Shown here: positions 26,578-35,520 of the stretch, in pieces
How the letters are laid out: each line of letters starts with the position of its first letter
How positions within the stretch are numbered: position 1 is the stretch's first letter
Origin: an uncultured Olsenella sp.
GTDB lineage: Bacteria; Actinomycetota; Coriobacteriia; Coriobacteriales; Atopobiaceae
Direction: 5' to 3'
Assembly: GCA_900540955.1 (NCBI GenBank)
Contig: UQIF01000003.1
Location: 35,398 to 99,397 of the forward strand
DNA: 64,000 bases
The notes under the pieces: model-generated
What the model was told of the DNA's origin: nothing
What the model saw: the letters and a program-made list of their open reading frames with translations, nothing else
Database searches by the model: none
Made by a program: the position numbers and the translations under genes

Positions 26578-29055
26578 ATGGTTTGGTCTGAATTTAAATA
26601 CTTGGGAATCGTAGGTGCCCTCGCCCTTATTGCAGCGTTATTTGCGTATAAACGTTATCCGAAGCTGTCCACTGCTTCATACAGGCGCACTAAGGATGAA
26701 CTGATCTTTATTGCCATCATTTCCATTATTGGCCTTGCAACGATTTATTGGCGTTTGTATACCCAAAGGGTTGGTTTTTGCTTTGGACCCGGGGATACCG
26801 GCACTGATACGATTGAGCAGTATGTTCCTTTCTATACAAATCTCATAGAGAATATCCGCAACGGCAGTTTCGATATCTGGAGCTTTGAGTATGGTCTCGG
26901 TGTTAACCTGCCCTCGTATCAGACGTGGTTGTACGACCCGTTCAATCTATTGCTAATTCCGTTTGCATTATTGCTCGGCGCGGGACGCCTGAGCTTGGCT
27001 CTCGTGCTTACGCAGTCAGCGCGAATATTGATTTCTGCATTCCTCTTTGATCACTTGCTCACGCGTTACTCCGAGTCTCCTCTTGCCCGTGCCGCCGCCT
27101 CGATTCTCTACGCTTTTTCTAGCTATCTGTTGCTATTGGGCCAGAACTTTTTTCTCGGCAGCATGCTTCCTATGCTCACGCTGGTTGTGCTGTGCTACGA
27201 GCTCTACCTTGAGAGTCAGTCGGTTTCCGCATTTCTTCGCGTAACCGTATCCATAACCGTGACTTTGCTGTGGTCCGCGTACATCTCTTTCATGGTTCTG
27301 CTATTTGCTGCCATATACCTTTTGCTTCGCATTCTTGCGACAAAGAAAGGCGACACCGCGACTGGAATAGCGATTACGATTCTCAAGATGGTGCTTCCCG
27401 TTGTTTGTGGCGTCCTCTTAAGTGGCGTCTTGCTCATTCCTTATGCGCATTTTCTTCTTCAGGAGACCTCAAGGACTTCGAGTGACGTTACCATGACGGA
27501 TAAGGTTGTCGGTAGCCTCGGGTTTGTGAACATCGACTGGGTTCCCGCGATTCTTTCTCGACTTCTTGGGGGAAGCCTTCTGAATAACGGTTCAAACACC
27601 ACTGCTGCCATAGTCTCGGATATGGGTGAAGTCGGGTATACCGGCAGCTTCCCGTATGAGTTCATCCAGCTTGGCTTCTCATGTGGCGTGCTTTTGCTGC
27701 TGTCCCAGTTCTTCCACTGGGCTGTGACAGAGCTCGACCTTCGCGGCAAGGTACTCGTGGGCGTTTCTACCGTGCTCGTGCTATTGTTCTGCTTCGGTCA
27801 GTTTCTTCCCACGCTGTTTACCGCGATGGTTCGGTTCCAATACCGCAGTTCCGGCGTCCTTGGTATCCCCATTTGCATTGCCCTTGCTTTGGCGCTGGAA
27901 AAGCGCGTCCTTCCTGGTAAAGTTGCCATCGTTCCGCTCGCCGGGTCCTTTGTCGTTTCGATTGCGGTTCTTGCGTGGTCTCTGCTTCATGCCGCCAGCG
28001 GCAGGCTTCCTTCCGCTGTGTTCGGGATCATGCTTGTGTCGTCATTTGCCTGTATAGTGGTCGCATTGAGGATAAAAGAGGTCGAACGAGCTCTCAACGT
28101 TGCGTTCCTTGGCATAATCGTCGCCTCCGCTTTCTTTGACGGCTTTTACTGCACGAATAATCGCAACCTGCTCCCAATTGAGAGCTTCCCGCACTCATTT
28201 GCTGCTCCTGCCGATGCTAACACCGAAGCTGCATTGGATTATGTCCGCGGTCTTGATGATGATATGTACCGCGTGGACAAGACATACTGTGACCATTTCT
28301 TGGCGAGCGATAGCTGGATTGAGCACTATGACGGAGCGTCGGCCTATAACAGCACGCTTGATGCCGACTTGCTTGATTTTTATGATCAGCTTTGGCCTGA
28401 GGCGGAATGTTCCTGGGCTTACTACACACAAATGTTCTTCAACGATCCGGCACCTGACGTCAATGCCCTTAACCTGATCGGCTTGCGTTATGTCTTCTCC
28501 TATGACGAGCAGCCTCACGATTGGGCTGAGTTTGTGCAGAAGGTCGGCCCCGTGAACGTATATCGCGTTCGTGGGAGCGAAGGCTTCGCAAGCGTTCGCG
28601 GGAATGTGGTAAGCGAGTCCAAAGCCGATGCTATGGCCGATGCGGAATCTCGTCGCCAGGCGCTTAAAGACGCGGTGATTGTTCCCGATGAGGTCGCTGA
28701 GCGGGTCTCGGGCCTTGGGGCCTCAAGCTCGTCGGTGTCCATGAGGAAGTTGAGCGAGCACGAGCTTGTCGGAGATTTCGACCTCGACAATGAGGGCGTC
28801 GTTTGTGTTCCTGTGCCGTACACGGGCACTTGGGAGGTGGCTATCGACGGCCAATCAACGGAGACGTTCCGAGCCGACTACGGTTTCGTTGGATTTCTTG
28901 CTCCCGTCGGCTCTCATTCCATAACAGTGATTTATCACACTGAAGGTCAGAATCTCGGGCTTGCGCTTTCGTTTGCTGGGATTGCGATTACGGCACTGTG
29001 CTGTGTGCTTCTCGGCCGTCAAGGCAAAAAACTTCGTGAGCTTGGGGAGAACTAA
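26578..29055 (+). CDS. YfhO-family membrane glycosylation protein
   Basis: 825 residues with roughly a dozen membrane helices and a C-terminal extracellular domain before a last helix. GPGDTGTDTIEQYVPFYTN and the following FEYGLGVNLPSYQTWLYDPFN are typical of the YfhO/GT-C first loop, where acidic residues handle the polyprenyl-phosphate sugar. In Bacillus and Listeria, YfhO proteins are implicated in glycosylating teichoic acids outside the membrane; the same role is inferred here. GGAG lies 5 nt before the ATG. The DUF6541 gene starts immediately after its stop. Confidence 0.88.
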   Translation: MVWSEFKYLGIVGALALIAALFAYKRYPKLSTASYRRTKDELIFIAIISIIGLATIYWRLYTQRVGFCFGPGDTGTDTIEQYVPFYTNLIENIRNGSFDIWSFEYGLGVNLPSYQTWLYDPFNLLLIPFALLLGAGRLSLALVLTQSARILISAFLFDHLLTRYSESPLARAAASILYAFSSYLLLLGQNFFLGSMLPMLTLVVLCYELYLESQSVSAFLRVTVSITVTLLWSAYISFMVLLFAAIYLLLRILATKKGDTATGIAITILKMVLPVVCGVLLSGVLLIPYAHFLLQETSRTSSDVTMTDKVVGSLGFVNIDWVPAILSRLLGGSLLNNGSNTTAAIVSDMGEVGYTGSFPYEFIQLGFSCGVLLLLSQFFHWAVTELDLRGKVLVGVSTVLVLLFCFGQFLPTLFTAMVRFQYRSSGVLGIPICIALALALEKRVLPGKVAIVPLAGSFVVSIAVLAWSLLHAASGRLPSAVFGIMLVSSFACIVVALRIKEVERALNVAFLGIIVASAFFDGFYCTNNRNLLPIESFPHSFAAPADANTEAALDYVRGLDDDMYRVDKTYCDHFLASDSWIEHYDGASAYNSTLDADLLDFYDQLWPEAECSWAYYTQMFFNDPAPDVNALNLIGLRYVFSYDEQPHDWAEFVQKVGPVNVYRVRGSEGFASVRGNVVSESKADAMADAESRRQALKDAVIVPDEVAERVSGLGASSSSVSMRKLSEHELVGDFDLDNEGVVCVPVPYTGTWEVAIDGQSTETFRADYGFVGFLAPVGSHSITVIYHTEGQNLGLALSFAGIAITALCCVLLGRQGKKLRELGEN

Positions 29056-31098
29056 ATGTGGCTTGAGCTTGGTTTGGGTTTTTTGGTCGCTCTAGCGTTC
29101 CTGTGGATTCCCGGTTATTTCATTGTTCGCGCGTTTTGCGTCCAGAGAGAGATGGCGTTTGCCGCCGCACCCGTTGTTTCGGTCGCGCTCTATTCTGTTC
29201 TATCGATTATCTATGGTTATGTGCATGTTCCCTGCGGATGGCTCACCCTTCCTCTACCCATGCTCGCTCTTGGCATTGTCGGCAATCTAATTGCACGCCC
29301 AGCCGCCCACGAGAGTACGCTGTCATTTCAAGGAAAATCGAACGCGGGCCTCGGCAATAAGGGCTTGCCGAGCCAAGTGACGGCGATTCAGTTGGGTATG
29401 GTCCTTGCCATCGCGACCGCCATCGCGACCTCGTTTGCCGTGTACGTAACGTCGCTCGGCAGCCCAGACAACTTCATCCAGTATTACGACAATGCATTTC
29501 ACCTTAGCCGTATCCAGTCTTTTGTGAACACGCAGAACTTTTCGTCTTTGCGCGGCTCGTTCTATCCCTCGGCATGGCATATGGTCGGTGCTTTGGTCCA
29601 GACGACGATCGGGACCACGGCGCCTGTTGCTCAGCATATTGCGAACCTGGCCTTTATCGTCGGGGTGTATCCATCTGGTGTGATCGCGCTTATGGCGACG
29701 CTCTTTCCGAACAGGCCTCGGTTGGTCTGGCTTTCGGGTATTTTTTGCCTTTCCGTCGCCTTCTGGCCTTGGCGCATCATGCTCTTTGGCCCGCTGTATC
29801 CCAACTTGGCGACCTTCTGCATGATGCCGCTCGTGGCTGCGGTGTTCATCTCCTTTTTCGATCCGCAAATGGGAAAGACGCTCAGGTTGAAAATCGCCAT
29901 GTTTGTGCTTGGGGGCATCGCTCTTGCCCTTGCACAGCCTAACGGGGTTTTTGCTACCGGCATGTTCCTGATTCCGTTCTGTATGCACCAGATGCGCTTA
30001 TTCGTGAAATCCCAACTTAGAGAAAAGCCACATTCCACCGCCGTTTCGATTCTCGCTGAGCTTGGACTCGCCCTGTTCTTCCTCGTACTGTGGGTCGGGC
30101 TCTCCCAGGTTTCCGCGTTGCATGACATCGTCTACTATCCGCGCGACCCGATGCTCCGATTTGGGACCGCTGTTCATTGGGCTCTCAACTTCTCGTATGT
30201 TTTGTGGCGCCCACAGTTCGCCATGGAAATCGCTTTGGTGCTTGGATCAATCGCGCTGATGAAGGATGACGAGCACCGCTGGTTGATTCTCTCGTACCTC
30301 GTAGCGGTATTTCTTTACGTCGTTGCTGTCAGCGTTTGGAATGATATCAAGTACGTTATCTGTGGATTCTTTTACAGCGATTACCATCGTTTGGCTGCGG
30401 TTGCCTCAATCTTTGCCGTACCGTTGATTTGCCTGGGCATCGATTCCGTCATAGATGCTTGTCAAGCCTATGCGACGTGTGCGGGCCGGCGGAAAAACAG
30501 GCCTCTCCGTGATTCCCTCAGGATAGGGTCTTATGCTGCCGTGGTGGTTGTTGCCTGCGTTATGGTCTTCAACTATGTTGCGCTTGGCTTCGTCGATTGG
30601 TACTGGCGATGCTACGGGTTTGATGCCGTGCAATACGAGATGCGAGACGCCTACCGCAACGACTCGAATCATACGCTTGATCTTGGAGAACGGGCATTTC
30701 TTAAAAAGGTCAAGGATGTTGTCGGCAACGAAGCGGTGGCAAACATGAGCTATGACGGCAGCGCCTTTGCTTATGCTACCGACGACATCGATGTGGTGTT
30801 CAGTCTCTTTGGCCTTGACCCTGATGAAGATTCGGTCATCATTCGTCATGGCCTGAATCGGGTGGCGATCGACTCGGAGGTCGAGACCGCCGCTCGGCGT
30901 CAGGGGTTAAAGTATGTTCTCCAACTCGATAAGGGTTCCGTCAACGGCTCTTTGAGCAAAGATGCCAGCGTCAATTTGATGACGTATCACAAAAAGGAAT
31001 GGAATGGCATTATGCAAGTCGATGAGCACACCCCTGGGTTTGACCTTGTGTTGGCAGAGGGGGATATGCGACTCTATCGCATCACCGCATTGGACTAA
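29056..31098 (+). CDS. DUF6541-family multi-pass membrane protein
   Basis: 680 residues, at least 13 hydrophobic segments. The N-terminus (LGLGFLVALAFLWIPGYFIV) and the loop NFIQYYDNAFHLSRIQSF, with aspartates after the early helices, match DUF6541 proteins, which look like GT-C glycosyltransferases. It begins directly after the YfhO stop (TAAATG) with GGGGAG six nucleotides upstream, so the two are co-translated. The C-terminal ~150 residues after the last helix form an outside domain. Likely role: transfer of a lipid-linked sugar to the surface glycan (inference). Confidence 0.83.
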   Translation: MWLELGLGFLVALAFLWIPGYFIVRAFCVQREMAFAAAPVVSVALYSVLSIIYGYVHVPCGWLTLPLPMLALGIVGNLIARPAAHESTLSFQGKSNAGLGNKGLPSQVTAIQLGMVLAIATAIATSFAVYVTSLGSPDNFIQYYDNAFHLSRIQSFVNTQNFSSLRGSFYPSAWHMVGALVQTTIGTTAPVAQHIANLAFIVGVYPSGVIALMATLFPNRPRLVWLSGIFCLSVAFWPWRIMLFGPLYPNLATFCMMPLVAAVFISFFDPQMGKTLRLKIAMFVLGGIALALAQPNGVFATGMFLIPFCMHQMRLFVKSQLREKPHSTAVSILAELGLALFFLVLWVGLSQVSALHDIVYYPRDPMLRFGTAVHWALNFSYVLWRPQFAMEIALVLGSIALMKDDEHRWLILSYLVAVFLYVVAVSVWNDIKYVICGFFYSDYHRLAAVASIFAVPLICLGIDSVIDACQAYATCAGRRKNRPLRDSLRIGSYAAVVVVACVMVFNYVALGFVDWYWRCYGFDAVQYEMRDAYRNDSNHTLDLGERAFLKKVKDVVGNEAVANMSYDGSAFAYATDDIDVVFSLFGLDPDEDSVIIRHGLNRVAIDSEVETAARRQGLKYVLQLDKGSVNGSLSKDASVNLMTYHKKEWNGIMQVDEHTPGFDLVLAEGDMRLYRITALD

Positions 31099-31121
31099 AG
31101 GACATCATTTCCCAGTATGAA

Positions 31122-31167
31122 AACGGCCGCGTTTCCATGGCGACAATCGCCTGGAAACGCGGCCGTT
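31122..31167. terminator. Strong bidirectional terminator
   Basis: Arms 31122-31137 and 31152-31167 pair perfectly over 16 bp; inside them GGCGA/TCGCC adds 5 bp with one bulged T, leaving a CAA loop. It separates the converging DUF6541 and GT2 genes. Confidence 0.8.
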
Positions 31168-31189
31168 GGCATGTCTGCGAGAATGCAGT

Positions 31190-32164
31190 CTAAAGCTTGC
31201 AGTACACCGAATAAGCAAGCTTGTGTAATGGTTTCGCATACGTGTAAAGAAAGAGGTTTACACGGGAGGGGAAGCTTTCGCTGGCAAGACGTTTGGGCCA
31301 GCGCTTCTTGAGCGTACGGTAGTCTCGCAAGTCTTTGTACAATGCGAAGTCCATGCCGTCGATGCCGGCAACAATCTCGCTGTGCAGCTGCCCCTCGGTC
31401 ATCTTGTCGACGAACTCAAGCGTCTGAACCCGCTCGTCGTGTTTGACGCGAACCTGCTGAAGATAATCGTCGCTGTCCATCATCGTCCTGTTAATGGAGC
31501 CTTTGGCAAAGAGCCTGTAGGCGCTCATCTCTTCAGCGATATAGTACATGCCGTCGCCGTGGGTGCAGAAGTACAGCACCATCATGTGGTCGGCATCGTC
31601 AGGCAACTGCGCGAGGTCAGAGTGCACATAATCCCACATGGCGTCCATGCGGATAAAGTGACTGTTGAAGGCGAAGCACTGAACGGTCTTCGCCACATCA
31701 GCAAAGTCCACGCGACGGCTCTCGTCGTAGAAATGCATGAGCGTGAGACGCTTCTTTGTTGCTGCGTTTACGCTTGCTGTTGCATGGGCGCAAGAGGTGA
31801 AACCCGGGTTAGCCTCCATGACGTCGAACTGCTTCTGGAGCTTAAGCGGGTCCGTCCAGTAATCATCGCCTTCGCACATGGCCATATACTTGCCGCGCGC
31901 CTCGGGCATGAGGAACTCACTCCATACCTTTGCTCCGTACTGCCACTGATTCTCGTCATGGGTGATTACTCGGATAATGTCTGGATAACGTCGCTGGTAA
32001 TCCAAGCAGATATCGGTCGTTCCATCGGTTGAACAGTCATCGTTGATTAAAATCTCGAAAGGGAAGCTTGTTTTTTGCATTAGAAAGCTATCGATGGCGT
32101 CCCCGATATAGTCCTTCTGGTTGAAAGTCGCGCACATGACGCTGACGAGAGGAGTTTCGGACAT
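31190..32164 (-). CDS. GT2 glycosyltransferase
   Basis: 324 residues from the ATG at 32164, which has AAGGAG six nucleotides upstream; a GTG ten codons earlier is less likely. It is a GT-A enzyme: VSVMCATFNQ, INDDCSTDGT, then MCEGDDYWTDP as the DxD-like metal site. No membrane segment, so a cytoplasmic chain-building transferase is expected. Sugar specificity is not readable. It lies 23 bp downstream of a second GT2 on the same strand. Confidence 0.88.
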   Translation of the reverse strand: MSETPLVSVMCATFNQKDYIGDAIDSFLMQKTSFPFEILINDDCSTDGTTDICLDYQRRYPDIIRVITHDENQWQYGAKVWSEFLMPEARGKYMAMCEGDDYWTDPLKLQKQFDVMEANPGFTSCAHATASVNAATKKRLTLMHFYDESRRVDFADVAKTVQCFAFNSHFIRMDAMWDYVHSDLAQLPDDADHMMVLYFCTHGDGMYYIAEEMSAYRLFAKGSINRTMMDSDDYLQQVRVKHDERVQTLEFVDKMTEGQLHSEIVAGIDGMDFALYKDLRDYRTLKKRWPKRLASESFPSRVNLFLYTYAKPLHKLAYSVYCKL

Positions 32165-32187
32165 AGTTTGCTCCTTAGGATCATTGG

Positions 32188-33240
32188 CTACCACTTGATG
32201 TCTTTGCCCGTGTGAGCTAGGAAGAACCGATATGCTGCGAGGAAAGGTCTCATAAGGTGGGCCTTGTACACAGCGTGGGACAAGAAGAGCTTGGCGTACG
32301 CCCCCTTGTGGACAGCGGCGTAACCGAACTTGATATAGGTATTATTGCGCCAGGTGGGGAAGCTCTCGTCGAGGTACGCCGTCGTCTGCGCGATCGCGGA
32401 GCCGAGATCGAGGCCCTCCACCGACGAGAGCCTAAAGCTCATGGAGACGCCGAGGTGCAGGAAAGCGACGGCGTCGAGCTCCTCTTGAAGCGCTTGCGAG
32501 GCCCCATCGGCGACGAAATCCGACTTGACCTCGAGCATAGCCTTTTTCACGCTCTCCACCTGCGCGGGTGTCACGGTATTGATCATCGACCCCTTGCGGA
32601 CCATGTAATAGTGCGGGGCGGTTCCGGTGAAGGCGAGCTTGCCATCGCAGGCAAGGTAGGCGAGCTGCGTCAACGTGACGTCCTCGAGGATGAGCGGCGG
32701 CGCATCCAGGCGGTGCATGCGCATGAGCAGGTCGCGTCGATAGCACTTGTTCCATGCGGCGGGGTTGATCTCGACTAGGCGGCCGGGCTCCTCGTGGGGC
32801 AGGAAGGTGGGCTTGGCGGTGTTCATTTCGGTCGAGATGCAGTCGCCCGATTCCTCGTCGATGCGGTTGAAGCCGCAGACCACGATGTCCGCATCCTCGC
32901 GAACGGCGGTCCCGTAGAGATCGGAGGCGAAGGTGGGGGCAACGTAGTCGTCGCTATCGAGATAGGCCACGTAATCGCCCGCCGCGACCTCGGTGCCCGA
33001 CCAACGCGCGTTCCACAGGCCCCCGTTTTTCTTGTCTACCACGCGAACGAGGTCGGGATGGGCTTTCTCGTAGAAGCGCAGCAGGGCAAGCGTACCGTCA
33101 GGGGAGCCGTCGTTCACGGCGATGATCTCGATGCCGTCGAGGTCCTGAGCCAACAGGGAGTCGAGGCATCGCGGGAGCAGGTTTTCGGTCTTGTAACAGG
33201 GGACAACGATGCTGAGCTTGATGGGGCTCTGTGGGGCCAT
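32188..33240 (-). CDS. GT2 glycosyltransferase
   Basis: 350 residues. N-terminal GT-A domain: LSIVVPCYKTE, AVNDGSPDGT and YLDSDDYV. The ~120 C-terminal residues are helical and of the type seen in capsular-polysaccharide GT2 enzymes. GAGAGG precedes the ATG. Transcribed with the GT2 at 31190 and divergently from the GT2 at 33320, with about 80 bp between the starts. Probably adds one sugar of the repeat unit. Confidence 0.88.
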   Translation of the reverse strand: MAPQSPIKLSIVVPCYKTENLLPRCLDSLLAQDLDGIEIIAVNDGSPDGTLALLRFYEKAHPDLVRVVDKKNGGLWNARWSGTEVAAGDYVAYLDSDDYVAPTFASDLYGTAVREDADIVVCGFNRIDEESGDCISTEMNTAKPTFLPHEEPGRLVEINPAAWNKCYRRDLLMRMHRLDAPPLILEDVTLTQLAYLACDGKLAFTGTAPHYYMVRKGSMINTVTPAQVESVKKAMLEVKSDFVADGASQALQEELDAVAFLHLGVSMSFRLSSVEGLDLGSAIAQTTAYLDESFPTWRNNTYIKFGYAAVHKGAYAKLFLSHAVYKAHLMRPFLAAYRFFLAHTGKDIKW

Positions 33241-33319
33241 GCATATCCTCTCGGCGTAACTTCCTTTGACCTTCTATACTAACCCCTGTGTAACGACGGG
33301 CGGACGAGAGGCATATGCG

Positions 33320-34222
33320 TTGACTGAACAGCCGAAGATCGCGGTGGTAATGAGCACCTACAACGGGGCCGGGCATTTACGGGAGCAGGTCGACAGCGTG
33401 CTTTCGCAGAAGGGCGTGGACTTGCGACTCTTTGTTCGCGACGACGGCTCCCGCGACGAAACCGTAGCAATCCTTGAGGATTATGCCGCTGCCGGATCGC
33501 TCGAGCTCATTCCCGGCGGGAACCTGGGCGTGGTGGGGTCGTTTCTTGCCGGCCTGGCGGCGGTCCCAAAAGGCTATGACTACGTGGCGCTTTGCGACCA
33601 GGACGACGTATGGCATAACGACAAGCTCGCCCGTGCGGTCAAGGTCCTATCCTCCAAGGACGTCTCCGTTCCGCAGGTTTACGTCGCAGAATACATGTTC
33701 TGCGACGCCCAGATGAACCCCCAGGGCAGGTCGCGCCTCAACCGAAACGGCGTGGACTACGCGAAGATGCTTTATGAGAACATGACGTCAGGCAACACCA
33801 TGGTCATCAACCGCGCACTGCTCGAGCTTGTGGTCTCTGCGGGGCGCGAGGGTGTCTACTGCCACGACTGGTGGATCTCGCTCGTGGGGTCTGCGCTGGG
33901 AGAGCTCACCTACGACGACTTCTCGTGCCTCGAGTACCGGCGTACTGGCTCTAACGCTAGCCCGACGGGAAACAGAGGGCTCGCGCTGCTTCGCTACCGA
34001 GTGAGGACCTTCTTTGCGGGGGAGGGGCTCGAGAGGATCACCGAGCAGCTCCGCAAACTCGACGAGTGCTTCGGCGACGCGATGGACGCGCAAAAGAGGG
34101 AACTACTCCACCGTTTTCTTCACGGTGGTCGCTTGGCGAAGGCCTTAGCCCCTGTGAGGCTTCGCCAGAAGCTTCCCGAGGAGCTGGCGCTGCGGTTGCT
34201 GTTCCTGCTCGGGAGACTCTAG
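33320..34222 (+). CDS. GT2 glycosyltransferase, rhamnosyltransferase-like
   Basis: 300 residues from a TTG start with GAGAGG 8 nt upstream; an in-frame start at 33266 would add 18 residues that do not resemble the family. Motifs are VVMSTYNGA, VRDDGSRDET and ALCDQDDVWH, the CDQDD(V/I)W form being typical of rhamnosyltransferase-like GT2 proteins. CHDWWISL later in the domain is the acceptor/catalytic loop. dTDP-rhamnose supplied by the rml genes is a plausible donor. Confidence 0.87.
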   Translation: MTEQPKIAVVMSTYNGAGHLREQVDSVLSQKGVDLRLFVRDDGSRDETVAILEDYAAAGSLELIPGGNLGVVGSFLAGLAAVPKGYDYVALCDQDDVWHNDKLARAVKVLSSKDVSVPQVYVAEYMFCDAQMNPQGRSRLNRNGVDYAKMLYENMTSGNTMVINRALLELVVSAGREGVYCHDWWISLVGSALGELTYDDFSCLEYRRTGSNASPTGNRGLALLRYRVRTFFAGEGLERITEQLRKLDECFGDAMDAQKRELLHRFLHGGRLAKALAPVRLRQKLPEELALRLLFLLGRL

Positions 34223-34248
34223 CTGCCTGTGGGCCGGAGCACTTCTTT

Positions 34249-34316
34249 CTAACTCCCATACGGCGGACGCATCTGGGCTAAAAACAGGCCGTATGCGTCC
34301 GTCGTATGGGAGTTAG
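34249..34316. repeat. Long palindromic element, copy 1, acting as bidirectional terminator
   Basis: Arms 34249-34272 and 34293-34316 pair over 24 bp with one G-U. It lies between converging genes, so it can terminate both. A closely similar element starts at 63945 (shared ACGGCGGACGCATCTGG), which makes this a dispersed repeat rather than an ordinary terminator. Confidence 0.75.
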
Positions 34317-34342
34317 TTTCTCTGGTATTCGGGTCGCCTGGC

Positions 34343-34684
34343 CTACTTATGGCTGTCAAGCTTGGAAAGGGCTATTTCCTGTGCGAGCTCGTTGACCTTT
34401 GTCCTTAGGCGGCTTATCTCCGCCGAGTTCGTGAACGCCTTCCAGAGCAGCAGCGAGATTATCACGAGGTAGACGAAGTTGCTTGCGCTCATAAAGCCCA
34501 GAGCATGGGCGAGATTGATTGCTATGTCGGGGAAAATCGCTATCACTACGAAGACGACGGCGACGACAACCCAGAACACGGCATCCTCAACGAGGATTTT
34601 CTGTTTCTTAACTTGCTTTCCGACCACGAAGAGGGCGGCGACGGCTCCGATGACGAGCAATGCTCGAAGATAGAACGGCAGCAT
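34343..34684 (-). CDS. DUF2304 membrane protein
   Basis: 113 residues, three hydrophobic helices followed by a short C-terminal coiled coil (ISRLRTKVNELAQEIA). This layout is DUF2304, nearly always encoded next to a dolichyl-phosphate-mannose-like GT2, as here: the GT2 stop lies 5 bp upstream. It is thought to help anchor or partner the transferase. TAGGTAGG precedes the ATG. Confidence 0.85.
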   Translation of the reverse strand: MLPFYLRALLVIGAVAALFVVGKQVKKQKILVEDAVFWVVVAVVFVVIAIFPDIAINLAHALGFMSASNFVYLVIISLLLWKAFTNSAEISRLRTKVNELAQEIALSKLDSHK

Positions 34685-34689
34685 ATGAC

Positions 34690-35373
34690 CTACCTAAGGA
34701 ATCGGGACATGACGATGGAGAGGCACGTGCGACTCATGTACTTAATCACGTTGCTCAGATTGAGGTAGCTCTCGCCGCCCTGCCGCTCGCGCATCTTGGC
34801 CTGAATTTCAACTACGGGGCCGTACTTGCGAGCCACAAGAGCCACCATATCGGGCTCCGGCGCACAGTCAAAGCCAGTGGCAAAGAGCTTTATCATGCGG
34901 CGGCTGTACATGCGCATGCCGCTTGTGGGGTCGGTGATGGTTGCGCCGCAGGTGAACTTGATGAGCGTGGTGATGAGCTTTGAGCCGACCCCTCGCGCAC
35001 CTGAAGGCTTTTGTTTGCCGTCGAGGAATCGCGAAGCGATTACGATGTCGGCGCCCGTTTCTTGCAGCTTCTGAGCCATTACGGGGATATAGGAGGGAAG
35101 GTGCTGGCCGTCCGCGTCGAACTGGATGACGGCGTCGTAGCCGTTTCGCAGGGCATACTTCATTCCGGTGCGGAATGCGGAGGCGAGCCCGGTGTTTACG
35201 GGGAGGTTGATGCCATTTAAGCCTTTGCGGGATATGATTCCCGCGGTGTCGTCCTTGGAGCCGTCGTTTACAACAAGGTAGTCAACGTCGGGACACTGGG
35301 CCCTGAGGTCGGCGATCGTGTTCGCGAGGCACTCCTCCTCGTTGAAAGCCGGCACTACGGCAAGTACTCTCAT
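34690..35373 (-). CDS. GT2 glycosyltransferase, dolichyl-phosphate-mannose-synthase-like
   Basis: 227 residues from ATG 35373, preceded by AGGAG; an upstream in-frame start would add 32 unrelated residues. It has VLAVVPAFNEEE, VVNDGSKDDT and QFDADGQH, the DPM1-type core. No C-terminal membrane helices of its own, so the DUF2304 protein encoded next probably provides the membrane part. Expected product: a polyprenyl-phosphate hexose. Confidence 0.88.
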   Translation of the reverse strand: MRVLAVVPAFNEEECLANTIADLRAQCPDVDYLVVNDGSKDDTAGIISRKGLNGINLPVNTGLASAFRTGMKYALRNGYDAVIQFDADGQHLPSYIPVMAQKLQETGADIVIASRFLDGKQKPSGARGVGSKLITTLIKFTCGATITDPTSGMRMYSRRMIKLFATGFDCAPEPDMVALVARKYGPVVEIQAKMRERQGGESYLNLSNVIKYMSRTCLSIVMSRFLR

Positions 35374-35520
35374 GAACCCTGCTCCTTGGATGTTTTGCGC
35401 ACAGTTATTTGAGTTTAACACTTGGCCTTTGGCTTCTTTGCTGCTTCCGTTGTATTTGGAGCCGTACAATAGAAAACCAATTCATACGAAGGCGTTTGCC
35501 CGAAGGCCTAGGAGAGGTTC

